Below are positions 50,647-51,279 of a DNA stretch of 51,279 nucleotides, in pieces. Source of the DNA: Candidatus Electrothrix aarhusensis (GTDB taxonomy: Bacteria; Desulfobacterota; Desulfobulbia; Desulfobulbales; Desulfobulbaceae); contig MTKO01000073.1 of assembly GCA_004028505.1 (NCBI GenBank), positions 1 through 51,279 of the forward strand, written 5' to 3'. Under the pieces are notes generated by a model that had not been told where the DNA came from, did no database searches, and saw only the letters and a program-made list of their open reading frames with translations. How positions within the stretch are numbered: the stretch's first letter is position 1; each line of letters begins with the position of its first letter. Position numbers and translations under genes: made by a program.

Positions 50647-51279
50647 TCAGCTTTGCTCCATCTGAGCAATAAAGGCGTTGGATTCCTTAATCGCCTCATT
50701 CATTCTCTTGATCAGCACTTCAATATCCTTTTCAAGTCCGTCAAATTCCGCCTGCAAGGAACCAATGGCCTGAGCATTGAGATTATGCTTGAGAAAGAGG
50801 ACATTATCCTCAAAGGTTTCCAGGACAGGTGCCATGCTTCGCTCCGCTGCTCGCATGGAGGCCAGCAAATCCCGGTAGCGGGATTTGGTTTCCCGCAACT
50901 GTCGTTTGCTGGTCGCTCGATAGGTCCTATTTTCGTATAATTCCAGCTCGTCCTCCCACTCCTCAAACAGATCCTCAGAAACTTTCTCTACCTTATCAAT
51001 CCGGGTCGATACCTTTTCGCTGGCCTGCTCGCAATCAAGATACTCCGCGTTCAGCTTGTCATAGGCGACCTTTAGGTCTGTCTCTTTCAGGGCCACCACA
51101 GAGGCGAACTGCTCCAGCGCAGATTTAAATTCCTCTTGAGCTTCTTCCTGGGCATCTCTTGCCCCTTCAACCCGGTCAACCATAATGTCTCGCTTGTGGA
51201 CACCGACTTTTTCCATAGCGGAATAATAGGCTGTGGAGCAGGAGGTGAGGAGGAGGGTGATAAAGAACAGGGGGATGAT
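50647..51279 (-). CDS. DUF2959-family lipoprotein, N-terminus cut by window edge
   Basis: The frame is open past residue 1 of any start in view to the edge. The edge-side sequence reads FFITLLLTSCSTAYYSA, an end of a lipoprotein signal with the lipid-carrying Cys at about 51238-51240, so the true start lies just outside; an internal ATG at 51216 would lose the lipobox. The rest is almost entirely helical coiled coil with Arg/Glu/Lys heptads (VDRVEGARDAQEEAQEEF, then DGLEKDIEVLIKRMNEAI), as in DUF2959. Function unknown. Convergent with dxs. Confidence 0.82.
   Translation of the reverse strand: MIPLFFITLLLTSCSTAYYSAMEKVGVHKRDIMVDRVEGARDAQEEAQEEFKSALEQFASVVALKETDLKVAYDKLNAEYLDCEQASEKVSTRIDKVEKVSEDLFEEWEDELELYENRTYRATSKRQLRETKSRYRDLLASMRAAERSMAPVLETFEDNVLFLKHNLNAQAIGSLQAEFDGLEKDIEVLIKRMNEAIKESNAFIAQMEQS

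Overview
The window reads as a stretch of chromosome from a Gram-negative, anaerobic-type proteobacterium. Lipoproteins with lipoboxes, an OmpA-like protein, a complete minCDE operon, FabG/FabZ/FabI, BioB, an AMMECR1 protein and DXP synthase are all present. The gene mix and modest GC would suit Desulfobulbales (sulfate reducers and their cable-bacteria relatives), but that is a guess from style; no marker here settles it.

Layout. 1-11.5 kb is mostly minus-strand housekeeping and envelope: an edge-truncated phosphopantetheinyl transferase, CvpA, a tandem-duplicated membrane/coiled-coil pair, YjbQ, two tandem 17-kDa-antigen-like lipoproteins, minE-minD-minC, an OmpA-type lipoprotein and a seven-repeat PEGA protein. 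11.9-36.9 kb is a large Ter-type (tellurium-resistance-like) stress/defence island. In order it holds two TerD proteins, a TerY vWA protein, a TerD domain fused to an HsdR-N-like nuclease, an AIM24-family protein, two more TerY proteins (one with a zinc-binding tail), a PP2C phosphatase, an inserted toxin-antitoxin-like pair on the other strand, a Ser/Thr-type kinase with zinc ribbon, a PgpA phosphatase, a CaCA cation exchanger, two Ter-associated phosphoribosyltransferases (PRTase_2/TRSP and PRTase_1/StiP), a type I restriction-modification system (hsdM with two frame breaks, hsdS, hsdR), a HAD phosphatase fused to a WaaA-like glycosyltransferase, and, convergently, a TerD and a TerB protein. 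37-42.5 kb is a minus-strand fatty-acid/biotin block: fabG-fabZ-fabI (frame-broken)-ykvA-AMMECR1-YkgJ-bioB. 42.5-47 kb is sparse: two small proteins, inverted repeats and a large thrombospondin-type-3 repeat protein. 47-51 kb has tRNA-Gln(CUG), xerC, xseB, dxs and an edge-truncated DUF2959 lipoprotein.

How the island may work (inference). Ca2+-binding TerD proteins and a Ca2+-type exchanger would sense or set ion state. The vWA/PP2C/kinase triad would relay it by phosphorylation. The phosphoribosyltransferases plus HAD-glycosyltransferase look like a small-molecule (nucleoside-like) synthesis arm. The TerD-nuclease and type I RM system look like a DNA-targeting arm. The most novel-looking parts are the TerD-nuclease fusion, the HAD-WaaA-like fusion and the lodging of a complete RM system between the two halves of the biosynthetic arm.

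Caution: hsdM (twice) and fabI (once) each look as if one base is missing next to a G or C run. Uncorrected assembly indels are therefore a live possibility across the window.
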